In this document: positions 50,289 to 57,768 of the stretch, piece after piece
How positions within the stretch are numbered: the stretch's first letter is position 1
How the letters are laid out: each line of letters opens with the position of its first letter
Program-made: the position numbers and the translations under genes
Assembly: GCA_963808545.1 (NCBI GenBank)
Contig: CAWEGB010000006.1
Location: 434,001 to 498,000 of the forward strand
Length of the DNA stretch: 64,000 nucleotides
Source: JACVRW01 sp963808545
GTDB taxonomy: Bacteria; Actinomycetota; Thermoleophilia; Solirubrobacterales; Thermoleophilaceae
Direction: 5' to 3'
Notes under the pieces: model-generated
Databases searched by the model: none
Seen by the model: only the letters and a program-made list of their open reading frames with translations
Told to the model about the DNA's origin: nothing

Positions 50289-51575
50289 ATGAGTGAGCTC
50301 ACCCCTGATTTCTTCACCAAGCCGGTGGCCGACGTCGATCCGGAGATCGCGCAGGTCCTCAAGGACGAGGCGGGCCGCCAGGAGCGGACGCTCGAGATGA
50401 TCGCCTCCGAGAACTTCGTGCCTCAGGCGATTCTCGACTGCCAGGGATCGGTGCTCACCAACAAGTACGCGGAGGGTTATCCCGGCAAGCGCTACTACGG
50501 CGGCTGCGAGTACGTGGACGTGGCCGAGCAGCTGGCCATCGATCGCGCCAAGGAGCTGTTCGGGGCCGAGCACGCCAACGTTCAGCCGCACGCCGGCGCC
50601 CAGGCCAACGCCGCCGTCTACATGTCCCTGCTCGATCCGGGCGACCGGATCCTCGGCATGAAGCTCGACCACGGCGGCCATCTCACCCACGGGATGAAGA
50701 TCAACTTCTCCGGGCTCTACTTCGACATCGTGGCCTACGGGGTGCGCGAGGAGGACTCGTGGCTCGACATGGACGAGCTCGCGCGCATGGCCGAGGAGAC
50801 CAAGCCGAAGCTGATCATCGCCGGCTGGTCGGCCTATCCCCGTCAGCTCGACTTCGCCCGCTTCCGCGAGATCGCCGATTCGGTGGGGGCCTACCTCGTG
50901 GCCGACATGGCCCACTTCGCCGGCCTCGTCGCGGCGGGCGAGCACCCCAGCCCCGTGCCCCACTGCGACGTGGTCACCACCACCACGCACAAGACCCTGT
51001 GCGGCCCGCGCGGCGGCATGATCCTCAGCAAGGAGGAGCACGCCAAGAAGATCAACTCTCGTGTCTTCCCCGGAAACCAGGGCGGACCGTTGATGCACGC
51101 GATCGCCGGCAAGGCCGTGGCCTTCAAGGTGGCCCAGTCCGAGCTGTTCCGCGAGCGCCAGCGGCGCACCCGTGAGGGCGCGGCGCTGGTGGGCGAGGAG
51201 ATGGTTGCGGCCGGCGTGAACGTGCTCACCGGCGGCACCGACGTTCACCTCGTGCTGGCCGACCTGCGCGAGTCCGAACTCGACGGCCAGCAGGCCGAGG
51301 ATCGGCTCCACGAGGTGGGCATCACGGTCAACCGCAACGCCGTGCCCTTCGATCCGCGCCCGCCCGCCGTCTCGTCGGGCCTGAGGATCGGCACACCCGC
51401 GCTGGCCACGCGCGGCTTCGGCGCCGACGAGTTCCGCGAGGTCGGCCGCGTGATCGGCGAGGCCCTGGGCGGCGACTTCTCTGACGCCAAGCGCAGCGAG
51501 CTGAGCGAGCGCACCGCGGCGCTGGCCGATCGCTTCCCGCTCTACCCGCAGCTGGCCGAGCCCGTCCCGGCCTGA
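50289..51575 (+). CDS. glyA: Serine hydroxymethyltransferase
   Basis: 428 residues. PLP enzyme interconverting serine and glycine with tetrahydrofolate; main source of one-carbon units. Motifs: LEMIASENFVPQAI, NKYAEGYPGKRYYGGCEYVD, NVQPHAGAQANAAVYMSLL, ADMAHFAGLVAAGEHPSP, and the PLP lysine in VTTTTHKTLCGPRGGMIL. Complete. The TACGGT box supports ATG 50289 rather than the earlier in-frame GTG. It sits in the tsaC-wecA interval, as in several actinobacteria. Confidence 0.97.
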   Translation: MSELTPDFFTKPVADVDPEIAQVLKDEAGRQERTLEMIASENFVPQAILDCQGSVLTNKYAEGYPGKRYYGGCEYVDVAEQLAIDRAKELFGAEHANVQPHAGAQANAAVYMSLLDPGDRILGMKLDHGGHLTHGMKINFSGLYFDIVAYGVREEDSWLDMDELARMAEETKPKLIIAGWSAYPRQLDFARFREIADSVGAYLVADMAHFAGLVAAGEHPSPVPHCDVVTTTTHKTLCGPRGGMILSKEEHAKKINSRVFPGNQGGPLMHAIAGKAVAFKVAQSELFRERQRRTREGAALVGEEMVAAGVNVLTGGTDVHLVLADLRESELDGQQAEDRLHEVGITVNRNAVPFDPRPPAVSSGLRIGTPALATRGFGADEFREVGRVIGEALGGDFSDAKRSELSERTAALADRFPLYPQLAEPVPA

Positions 51576-51583
51576 GCCCGGGT

Positions 51584-52267
51584 ATGACCGAGGCCGCTCC
51601 TCACCGTGTCCTGCCTTCAGCGCCCCAGCTGGCCAAGCCCCGGCTGCGCGGGGTGTCGCACAAGTGGGCGTTCTATGTGGCCTGCGTGCTGGGAGCGGCG
51701 CTCGTGCTGTTCGCGCCGGCCGGCACACCCCGGCTGGCGGCGGCCATCTACGCCTTCACCGTGGCCGCGCTGTTCGGCACCAGCGCCCTCTATCACCGGA
51801 TCGACTGGGCCTCCGTCGGCACCAGGCGCTGGATGCGGCGACTCGATCACTCGGCCATCTTCCTGCTGATCGCCGGGACCTATACGCCTTTCGCCCTGCT
51901 CGTGCTGGACGGTCCTCTGGCCACCGTGATTCTGGTGGTGGTCTGGGCGGGGGCGCTGAGCGGGATAGTGATGAAGCTCGTCTGGATCGACGCGCCCAAG
52001 CCCGTGGTGGCCCTCGCCTACGTCATGCTCGGCTGGGTGGCCGTGGCGGCCTTCCCGGATCTGATCCGCGAGCTCGGTCTGACCGGCACCGGCCTCATCG
52101 TCGCCGGCGGAGCCCTCTACACGGCGGGCGCCGTGATCTATGCGATCAAGCGGCCCGACCCGGCGCCGACCGTGTTCGGCTACCACGAGATCTTCCATCT
52201 GCTGGTGATCGTGGCCGCCGCGCTGCAGTACGCGGTGGTGGCCTTCTACGTGCTGCCGGGGGCCTGA
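51584..52267 (+). CDS. Hemolysin III/PAQR-family membrane protein
   Basis: 227 residues, 8 nt after glyA. Seven hydrophobic helices, beginning VSHKWAFYVACVLGAALVLFAP. Signature motifs of the PAQR/HlyIII group are present: FGTSALYHRIDW (Ser/His), RRLDHSAIFLLIAGTYTPFALL (Asp-His), and FGYHEIFHLLVIVAAALQY (His pair); these residues bind zinc. Eukaryotic members are ceramidase-like receptors. Bacterial activity is uncertain. The gene probably shares the glyA transcript. Confidence 0.88.
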   Translation: MTEAAPHRVLPSAPQLAKPRLRGVSHKWAFYVACVLGAALVLFAPAGTPRLAAAIYAFTVAALFGTSALYHRIDWASVGTRRWMRRLDHSAIFLLIAGTYTPFALLVLDGPLATVILVVVWAGALSGIVMKLVWIDAPKPVVALAYVMLGWVAVAAFPDLIRELGLTGTGLIVAGGALYTAGAVIYAIKRPDPAPTVFGYHEIFHLLVIVAAALQYAVVAFYVLPGA

Positions 52268-52281
52268 CCGCGGGTACTGGC

Positions 52282-52539
52282 TCAGTCGACGAGCCTCAGC
52301 CGGATCGGCCCTCGCGCGGCGGCGGGATCCACGCGCCGCCCGCCCTGCACCACCTCCAGTCGCCCCCTTTCCGCAAGGTTCGAGGCCGCTTCACGGGCGG
52401 GTTGCATGAGCGGCCGCCAGCCGTCCCGGGCCACGGCGCGTGCCGCCTCGGAGGGACAGATCGTGGCTCCGGCGTCGCGCTGGGCCAGCAGTTCGAGGAT
52501 CGCGCGCTCGAGGTCCGGGATGGCTTCGGGGTCGGACAT
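52282..52539 (-). CDS. DUF3253 small protein
   Basis: 85 residues from ATG 52539. A winged-helix-like fold: IPDLERAILELLAQRDAGATICPSEAARAVA, WRPLMQPAREAASNLAERGRLEVVQGGRRVDP and ARGPIRLRL, closely matching the DUF3253 pattern. It probably binds nucleic acid or protein; function unknown. Convergent with the glyA-HlyIII unit and divergent from wecA. Confidence 0.82.
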   Translation of the reverse strand: MSDPEAIPDLERAILELLAQRDAGATICPSEAARAVARDGWRPLMQPAREAASNLAERGRLEVVQGGRRVDPAAARGPIRLRLVD

Positions 52540-52612
52540 CGTCAGGGGTACGCTTACCCGGGAGGCGCGGCTCGTTCACCGTTCGGCACCTCGTTTCCCT
52601 CCGAGGCGTCAT

Positions 52613-52618
52613 TAGGCT
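52613..52618 (+). promoter_or_regulatory. -10 box TAGGCT of the wecA-like gene
   Basis: TAGGCT, 9 nt before ATG 52628. Confidence 0.45.
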
Positions 52619-52627
52619 GGCTGTGAG

Positions 52628-53806
52628 ATGGACGAGCTCGATGCCCTGTGGGCGTTTCTCGTCGCCGCGCTGATCGCGTTCGCAGCCACACCGCCGGTCG
52701 CGCGTCTGGCGCGCCGGCTGGGGGTGATCCACCAGCCTCGGGACCGAGATCTCCACGAGCGCCCGGTTCCGGGCCTCGGTGGCCTGGCGATCCTGGTCGC
52801 GGTCGTGGTGGCCGCGCTGCTGTTCATGCCCGGCGGGCGGGAGACGCGAGGCATCGTGGCCGGGGCGATCGCCATCGCCCTCATCGGAGCCATCGACGAC
52901 TGGAAGCCCGGCGGACTGCATCCCGCCGTCAAGCTGGCGGGGCAGTTCGCCGCGGCCGCGATCCCGGTGTTCTGCGAGGTCCGGGTCGACGAGATGACCC
53001 TGCCCTTCATCGAGCCCTTCCAGCTCGGCGACTGGGGCTACCCGCTCACCCTCGTGGGGATCGTGGCGGTGATGAACGTGGTCAACTTCACCGACGGCGC
53101 CGACGGCCTGGCGGCAGGGGTGTGCACCATCGCCGCGGCCACCTTCGCGATCATCGCCCTGTCGCTCGAGCGCGACTCGGCCGGCATCCTGGCGGCCCTC
53201 ACCGCCGGCGCCGCGGTGGGCTTCCTGTGGCACAACTTCCACCCCGCCTCGATCTTCATGGGGGACGCCGGATCGAACCTGCTCGGCCTGCTCTTGGCCT
53301 GCGTGGCCATCCAAGGGGTGCTGAAGACGGCCGCCGTGGTGGCCCTGTTCTTCCCGCTGCTCATCCTCGCCGTGCCCGCTCTCGACGCCACCTTCGTGGT
53401 GGCCAAGCGCATCAAGTACCGTCGGCCGGTCTACGCCGCCGACAGCTGGCACTTCCACCACCGCTTCGCGAACATCGGCTTCTCGCAGCGCCGGACGGTG
53501 CTCTACCTCTACGGCTGGACCCTGTCGCTGGCCGCCCTGGCGCTGGCCATGCGCTTCATTCCCTACTCCGACGACGACGGCACGCTGCGCGCGGGCTGGA
53601 CGCTGGTGATCCTGGCCTTCGGTGCGCTTGCCCTCGCCGCCAGCGTCTACCTGGTGCTCGTGCTCGAGATCCTCAAGTTCCGCCGTTTCCGCGAGCGGGA
53701 GATCCGCCGCGCTGTGGAGACCGGGGAGATGCCGGCGCTCAGCGAGGACCAGATCGAGGACGAGATCGAGCGCGAGGTGGAGACCGGCGAGTTCGAGGCG
53801 GTGTAG
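52628..53806 (+). CDS. Undecaprenyl-phosphate sugar-1-phosphate transferase (WecA/Rfe type)
   Basis: 392 residues. Polytopic (about 10 helices) member of the MraY/WecA superfamily that attaches a GlcNAc-type sugar phosphate to decaprenyl/undecaprenyl phosphate, starting cell-wall linker or polysaccharide synthesis. Motifs: VIHQPRDRDLHERPVPGLGGLAI, IGAIDDWKPGGLHPAVKL (DDxx metal site), VVNFTDGADGLAAG, FLWHNFHPASIFMGDAGSNLLG and the cytoplasmic HFHHRFANIGFSQRRTV His-loop. The position equals that of rfe in mycobacteria. The acidic C-terminal tail is extra. Convergent with the radical SAM gene, separated by only 5 nt. Confidence 0.92.
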   Translation: MDELDALWAFLVAALIAFAATPPVARLARRLGVIHQPRDRDLHERPVPGLGGLAILVAVVVAALLFMPGGRETRGIVAGAIAIALIGAIDDWKPGGLHPAVKLAGQFAAAAIPVFCEVRVDEMTLPFIEPFQLGDWGYPLTLVGIVAVMNVVNFTDGADGLAAGVCTIAAATFAIIALSLERDSAGILAALTAGAAVGFLWHNFHPASIFMGDAGSNLLGLLLACVAIQGVLKTAAVVALFFPLLILAVPALDATFVVAKRIKYRRPVYAADSWHFHHRFANIGFSQRRTVLYLYGWTLSLAALALAMRFIPYSDDDGTLRAGWTLVILAFGALALAASVYLVLVLEILKFRRFREREIRRAVETGEMPALSEDQIEDEIEREVETGEFEAV

Positions 53807-53811
53807 GCCTC

Positions 53812-55929
53812 TCAGAACAGGCTGCCCTGCGCGGGTTCCACCTCCTCGCGTGGTGGCCCAGGCAAGGTGACCGGGTCGACGTCGGCGGCGGGATCGCGTC
53901 GGGTGGAGTCCGCGGCTGCCCCGCGGAAGCGGGAAACCGCCTCGCCGGGGCCCGAGGGCAACGGGCGCTTCGGCCGGGCCAGGGACGACAGGCGGTCCCG
54001 CTCCGCCTTGGGCGCGTATGCCCCGCGCGCATAGAGATGCTCGTAGCGCGGCACCAGGTCGGGCCGGTACGAGCGAAGCCAGTCCATGAACACGTCGCGG
54101 ACCTCCCCGCGGAGGTGCAGGCAGATTCCGCCGACGTTCACCGCCCCCGCCTGCGCGCACAGATCGAGGATCTTCTCGACCTGCTCGGGCGAGTCGTTGA
54201 TCCCGGGCATGAGCGGCGCGATCAGCACCCCGCACGGGATCCCCTGCCGGTTGAGCTCGGCCACCGCCTCGATGCGCTTGCGCGGGTGCGGGGTGTGCGG
54301 CTCGCTGGAGCGCCAGGCCTTCTCGTCGAGCGTCGGGATGGAGAGGTTGGCCGCAAACCCGGCCACCTCGTGGATCTGCTTCATCAGGTCGAGGTCGCGC
54401 AACAGCAGCGGTGATTTGGTGAGGACCGACGACGGCGTGCGCGAGTCGCGCATCGCCTCCCAGATCCCCGGCATCAGCCTGTAGCGCCCCTCGACCCACT
54501 GGTACGGATCGGTGTTCGTGCCAAGGGCGACGTGCTCCCGCTTCCAGCGCGGTCGCATCAGCTCGGCCCGCGCCACCTCGGGCACGTTGACCTTGACGAC
54601 GATCTCCTTCTCGAAGTCCCGGCCGGCGTTGAAGTCGAGGTAGGTGTGGGTGGGACGGGCGAAGCAGTTGTGGCTGACCACCCCGTTCGCGATGAAGTCG
54701 CCGGTGCCGGTGGTGATGTCGTAGAGCTTCATCACCACCCCGAGCCGCTCGATCGAAGCGACCCTCGGCGGGTTGGGGTTCTTGAGGGCCACACCTTCGA
54801 TCGAGCGCTTGCGCGTGATCGCGGGCTCGGTTAGGTGGAAGAAGCGCAGCCGCTCAGGGAGGCCGCCGAGGAAGCGGATCGTTTCGCAGTCATTGGTGCT
54901 CCGGATGTCGCTTCTCGTACGGAAGCTGAAGTGCCGGAGGCAGTCCTCCGTCCAGGCGAGGAGGGCGGGATCACAGTTCGCTATTCGCAGTACGCCGCGA
55001 GAGCAGGAGCCCTCGGCGTCGAAGATGCCCGCCAGGAAGCCCTTCCTCCACTCGTCGCTGGGCGACATCGGCCAGTCGACGAGCCTCGTCACCAAGTCGA
55101 ACGCCGGCCGGGCGCCCGAGCGGATCGCGAGCATCGCCCGGTGGTTTTCCGTCGCCGCCGCGAAGCCCACCTGCCGAAGCTGCAGCCCCTCCTGTGCGAG
55201 GTAGTCCTGCGAGCGTGTCAGTGCCTCCTGATCGGTCAGCGCGAGGCGAAAGTGATTGATCCGCGACCTCCCACCACCCGGCCGGTCGTAGAGGTAGGCC
55301 CGGAGGAGGCCGTCCCCGCGCACCATGCTGCACAGGTAGCCGCGGCGATAGTCGGGCGAGAAGTCAGGACCCTGGACAAACCCGCCCGTGGCGACCATTT
55401 GCGCTCCGACAGTGAGGTGGGGACGCTGTAGCGGACCGCCGTGCTCGGTGCCGAAAACGTGCTTCCAGCCGCGCCGGGAGAGGAAGCGGTGATCGGCGCT
55501 GGCGATCAGCTCGCGCCCATCGTCGAGCGCGACCCGCCACGCCGGCTTGATGGAGGCCCAGCGGTTGAGGACGACCGTAGTCGCATAGCGCCGGTACCTG
55601 CCGGATGGGTCGCGGACTGTGCCGTAGATCTCGTCGCCGACACGCAACTCGGCGAGCGGTCGGTGGGTTCCGTCGGCCATCAGAATGGGGGTGTCGCCCG
55701 CGGCGCAGTAGGCACACGCATGGGCGCAACCCCTGTACGGATTGATCGTCCACCGGAACGGCATCCTCGACGCCTTGGGCACCCGGTTGAGCGCCGATTT
55801 CGAGCGCACCTCGTAGAAGCGAGTGTCGAGCGCCTCGGGTGCGTCGAAGGTGCGGACGGTCGCCGGCTCGCGGTAGCCCGGCAGGGCCCGCCCCTCCTCC
55901 GCTTCGACGCTCAGGTTGTCCCAGCGCAT
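53812..55929 (-). CDS. Rv2578c-family radical SAM protein containing an intein
   Basis: 705-residue precursor from ATG 55929 (GTG 55947 is an alternative). The extein is about 358 residues, normal for this family. The N-extein ends in NPYRGCAHACAY; Cys75 starts the intein. The intein ends at VVSHN (Asn421), and the C-extein resumes CFARPTHTYLDF. Ligation therefore rebuilds CAHACAYC, the radical SAM CxxxCxxC cluster motif. Downstream: GTNTDPYQWVEGRYRLMPGIWEA, VLTKSPLLLRDLDL and an MPGINDSPEQVEKIL segment typical of SplB-like enzymes. The substrate is unknown. The precursor lacks a usable cluster site until splicing occurs. NCBI has named intein-containing members of this family (from memory). 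Confidence 0.9.
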   Translation of the reverse strand: MRWDNLSVEAEEGRALPGYREPATVRTFDAPEALDTRFYEVRSKSALNRVPKASRMPFRWTINPYRGCAHACAYCAAGDTPILMADGTHRPLAELRVGDEIYGTVRDPSGRYRRYATTVVLNRWASIKPAWRVALDDGRELIASADHRFLSRRGWKHVFGTEHGGPLQRPHLTVGAQMVATGGFVQGPDFSPDYRRGYLCSMVRGDGLLRAYLYDRPGGGRSRINHFRLALTDQEALTRSQDYLAQEGLQLRQVGFAAATENHRAMLAIRSGARPAFDLVTRLVDWPMSPSDEWRKGFLAGIFDAEGSCSRGVLRIANCDPALLAWTEDCLRHFSFRTRSDIRSTNDCETIRFLGGLPERLRFFHLTEPAITRKRSIEGVALKNPNPPRVASIERLGVVMKLYDITTGTGDFIANGVVSHNCFARPTHTYLDFNAGRDFEKEIVVKVNVPEVARAELMRPRWKREHVALGTNTDPYQWVEGRYRLMPGIWEAMRDSRTPSSVLTKSPLLLRDLDLMKQIHEVAGFAANLSIPTLDEKAWRSSEPHTPHPRKRIEAVAELNRQGIPCGVLIAPLMPGINDSPEQVEKILDLCAQAGAVNVGGICLHLRGEVRDVFMDWLRSYRPDLVPRYEHLYARGAYAPKAERDRLSSLARPKRPLPSGPGEAVSRFRGAAADSTRRDPAADVDPVTLPGPPREEVEPAQGSLF
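54667..55707 (-). mobile_element. Intein with LAGLIDADG homing endonuclease
   Basis: 347 residues inserted in frame. Splicing blocks: A = CAAGDTPILMADGTHRPLAEL (Cys1; 20-residue span), B around ELIASADHRFLSRRGW (the His of block B), and F/G = YDITTGTGDFIANGVVSHN then Cys+1, with the penultimate His and terminal Asn. Between them are two LAGLIDADG-type motifs, RGYLCSMVRGDGLL and GFLAGIFDAEGS, so the homing domain looks intact; acidic residues are present in both. A class 1 intein with Cys1/Cys+1 chemistry. The site, within the most conserved codons of a radical SAM gene, is a typical homing target. Confidence 0.9.
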
Positions 55930-55965
55930 ACGAACGCATGTTCGCACACGACGCGGACGGCGCGC

Positions 55966-56394
55966 TCAATCCGACTCCTCGCCGAACGCCGTGACCACCA
56001 CGCTGCGCGAGCCGCCCTGGTCGCGGTGCTCGCACAGGTAGATGCCCTGCCACGTGCCGAGGGCGAGGCGCCCGCGCGATACCGGGATGGTGAGCGACGA
56101 GCCGAGCAGCGAGGCTTTGATGTGCGCGGGCATGTCATCCGGCCCTTCGAGTGTGTGGGCGAACTCGGGCCAGCCGTCGGGAACCGCGTCGTCGAACCAC
56201 GCGCCGAAGTCGCGCCGCACGTCCGGTGAGGCGTTCTCGTTCAGGGTCAGCGACGCCGACGTGTGCTGCATGAACAAAGTGGCGATGCCAACGCTCAGGG
56301 CGCTGAGCTCCGGCGTCTCTTCCACGATCTCGGAGGTGACGAGGTGAAAGCCGCGCGGCCGGGCCCGTAGCGAGATCTGCTTCTGCATCCACAC
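55966..56394 (-). CDS. YjbQ/UPF0047-family protein
   Basis: 142 residues from GTG 56394, which aligns the first residues (WMQKQISLRARPRGFHLVT) with E. coli YjbQ (WYQKTLTL ... RGFHLVT). Conserved stretches: MQHTSASLTLNENASPDVRRD, GPDDMPAHIKASLLGSSLTIPV, and GRLALGTWQGIYLCEHRDQGG with its clustered His/Glu. The family has weak thiamin-phosphate-synthase activity in E. coli but its true role is uncertain. A CACAAT box 7 nt upstream fits a leaderless start. Upstream of the intein gene on the same strand (36-nt gap). Confidence 0.88.
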   Translation of the reverse strand: MWMQKQISLRARPRGFHLVTSEIVEETPELSALSVGIATLFMQHTSASLTLNENASPDVRRDFGAWFDDAVPDGWPEFAHTLEGPDDMPAHIKASLLGSSLTIPVSRGRLALGTWQGIYLCEHRDQGGSRSVVVTAFGEESD

Positions 56395-56475
56395 GCATCG
56401 CATTGTGGCGCCGCGACCAAGAGAAGTCGCACCCAGCCTTCAAGGAGTGGCCGGTTCGGCCGATACAGGATCGAG

Positions 56476-57150
56476 ATGAGGATGGCCGAGGTCCTCGTGT
56501 TCACCACGCCCCCTGCGTTCGCCGTGATTCTGGCGGCGCTAGTCGTGCGCCTGCACGGCCATCTCATCGAGTTCCGCGCCGACGTCTCGGAGACCGCGCG
56601 CACGGATTCCCTCACCGGCCTGCTCAACCTGCGGGCCTTCGAGGAACTGCTGGAGCTGGAGCTGACGCGCGCGCGAGACAGCGGACGCCCGCTGTCCGTG
56701 GTGCTCGGAAGCATCGCCGGACTCGACGGGCCGAGTCGGGACCCGGATTCGGTCTCCGCCCGTCCAGCACTCCAGAGCCTCGCCGGCGAACTGATCAAGT
56801 GGAAGCGGCGCAGCGACCACGCCGCGCGCATCGGCGACGGCGTGATCGCGCTGGTCCTCCCGGACACCGACGAGGGAGGGGCGCTGATCCTGGCCGAGCG
56901 GCTGCGCCGCGCCGCCCAGCTCAACCTCGGAGATCTGCCCGTGCAGATCTCGATGAGCTTCGGCGTGGCGAGTCACCCGTGGCACGGAGCCGACGCGTGG
57001 GCTCTGCGCACCGCGGCCGAGCAGGCGATGAACGCGGCCCGCGTTCGCGGCGGCCAGCGCGCCCTCATCTACGGGGCCGAGGTGGCACGCGTGCGGTTGG
57101 AGGCGGCCGCGCCTCCCGCCGGAGCACTCCGGGCCGGCGCGCTGTCCTGA
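56476..57150 (+). CDS. GGDEF-domain protein with degenerate active site
   Basis: 224 residues. One N-terminal helix (VLVFTTPPAFAVILAALVVRL) anchors the protein. From residue 40 it follows the diguanylate cyclase fold: ARTDSLTGLLNLRAFEELLELEL (usual DxLTGLxNRR), then RRSDHAARIGDGVIALVLPDTD, where the catalytic GG[DE]EF is replaced by IGDGV. VQISMSFGVASHP and AEQAMNAAR follow normally. Loss of the signature suggests it no longer makes c-di-GMP but may bind GTP or act as a regulator. Divergent from yjbQ. Confidence 0.8.
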   Translation: MRMAEVLVFTTPPAFAVILAALVVRLHGHLIEFRADVSETARTDSLTGLLNLRAFEELLELELTRARDSGRPLSVVLGSIAGLDGPSRDPDSVSARPALQSLAGELIKWKRRSDHAARIGDGVIALVLPDTDEGGALILAERLRRAAQLNLGDLPVQISMSFGVASHPWHGADAWALRTAAEQAMNAARVRGGQRALIYGAEVARVRLEAAAPPAGALRAGALS

Positions 57151-57260
57151 CACGGCGTCTTCGCGGTACCTGACGATCGGCTTGGCCGGGACCGTCTCGG
57201 GTAGCCGAGGAGACGCGCCTGAGCCGACTCGGGGCTCATATCGATGCACCCGCCACAAGT

Positions 57261-57281
57261 GTCACAAAGTAGTCACAAAGT
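57261..57281 (+). promoter_or_regulatory. Direct repeat GTCACA-N5-GTCACA overlapping the atp operon -35 region
   Basis: GTCACAAAGT occurs at 57261-57270 and again at 57272-57281, an exact 11-bp period. The second GTCACA is 16 nt before TAGCTT (57294). Same-face direct repeats of this sequence resemble MtrA (GTCACA-type) and PhoP boxes of actinobacterial OmpR-family response regulators. The position at -35 fits class II activation. The regulator is inferred. Confidence 0.5.
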
Positions 57282-57293
57282 CCTCGGGTCATG

Positions 57294-57299
57294 TAGCTT
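57294..57299 (+). promoter_or_regulatory. -10 box TAGCTT of the atp operon
   Basis: TAGCTT immediately downstream of the GTCACA direct repeat; the only good -10 in the gap. Confidence 0.45.
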
Positions 57300-57369
57300 T
57301 CCAGCCCCGGGTAAGGAGCACCAATAGCCTCATCGCAAGCCCGCCGCCTCGCTCCACCCGGAATCCCCT

Positions 57370-57768
57370 TTGACGAGCCACGCCCTGAAAGCCCCTGACC
57401 CCATGCCGCTGCGCGTATTGCGGTACCTCGATCTCGTGGTCCTCGCCCTCGCGCTGCCGATCTTCCTTGCTGCGGGGCTGCCGCTGCTGGGCTGGGCCGG
57501 GGCGGCCGGAGGCTGGTTGTTGCAGCGGCTGATCCAGCACTTCATCGAGAAGCGCGCCCGGGAGTCCGACGACCCGCGCACCGTGGCCGGGCTGCTCACC
57601 GGCAGCATGATCGCCCGCGGCTGGATCGTCGCCGGCTCGATCTTCGTCGTCGGTCTCACCGAGCGCGAGGCGGGCCTGGCCGCAGCGATTCTCGCCATCA
57701 CGCTCTTCACCTGCTACTTCACCAGCCAGATGCTCACCCGCCCGTTCGAGAGCGAGCCGAGCCGGTGA
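57370..57768 (+). CDS. atpI: Small membrane protein in the AtpI position
   Basis: 133 residues from TTG 57370, or 122 from ATG 57403. Four hydrophobic segments: VVLALALPIFLAAGLPLLG, GAAGGWLLQRLIQHFIEKR (partly amphipathic), GLLTGSMIARGWIVAGSIFVVGL and AAILAITLFTCYFTSQM. Sequence similarity to AtpI is weak, but it occupies the place of Rv1303 upstream of atpB and overlaps atpB by four bases (GTGA). AtpI-type proteins assist c-ring assembly. The start is uncertain because neither codon has a good ribosome-binding site. Confidence 0.65.
   Translation: MTSHALKAPDPMPLRVLRYLDLVVLALALPIFLAAGLPLLGWAGAAGGWLLQRLIQHFIEKRARESDDPRTVAGLLTGSMIARGWIVAGSIFVVGLTEREAGLAAAILAITLFTCYFTSQMLTRPFESEPSR

Larger units (their letters stand above)
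57151..57369 (+). promoter_or_regulatory. atp operon upstream region
   Basis: This 219-nt gap holds the 11-bp direct repeat (57261-57281), the TAGCTT -10 box (57294-57299) and a leader of about 65 nt with AAGGAG at 57315-57320 that is not followed by a start codon at a useful distance. No other gene or RNA was recognised. Confidence 0.45.

Noticed and set aside
50150..50289. A glycine riboswitch upstream of glyA
   Set aside because: The -10 box is 7 nt from the ATG, leaving no leader, and no aptamer core is visible.
53812..55929. Reading the radical SAM insertion as a second fused enzyme domain
   Set aside because: The block A, B, F/G residues and exact reconstruction of CAHACAYC identify it as an intein.
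57300..57369. A small leader peptide ahead of atpI after AAGGAG at 57315
   Set aside because: No ATG, GTG or TTG lies at a suitable distance.
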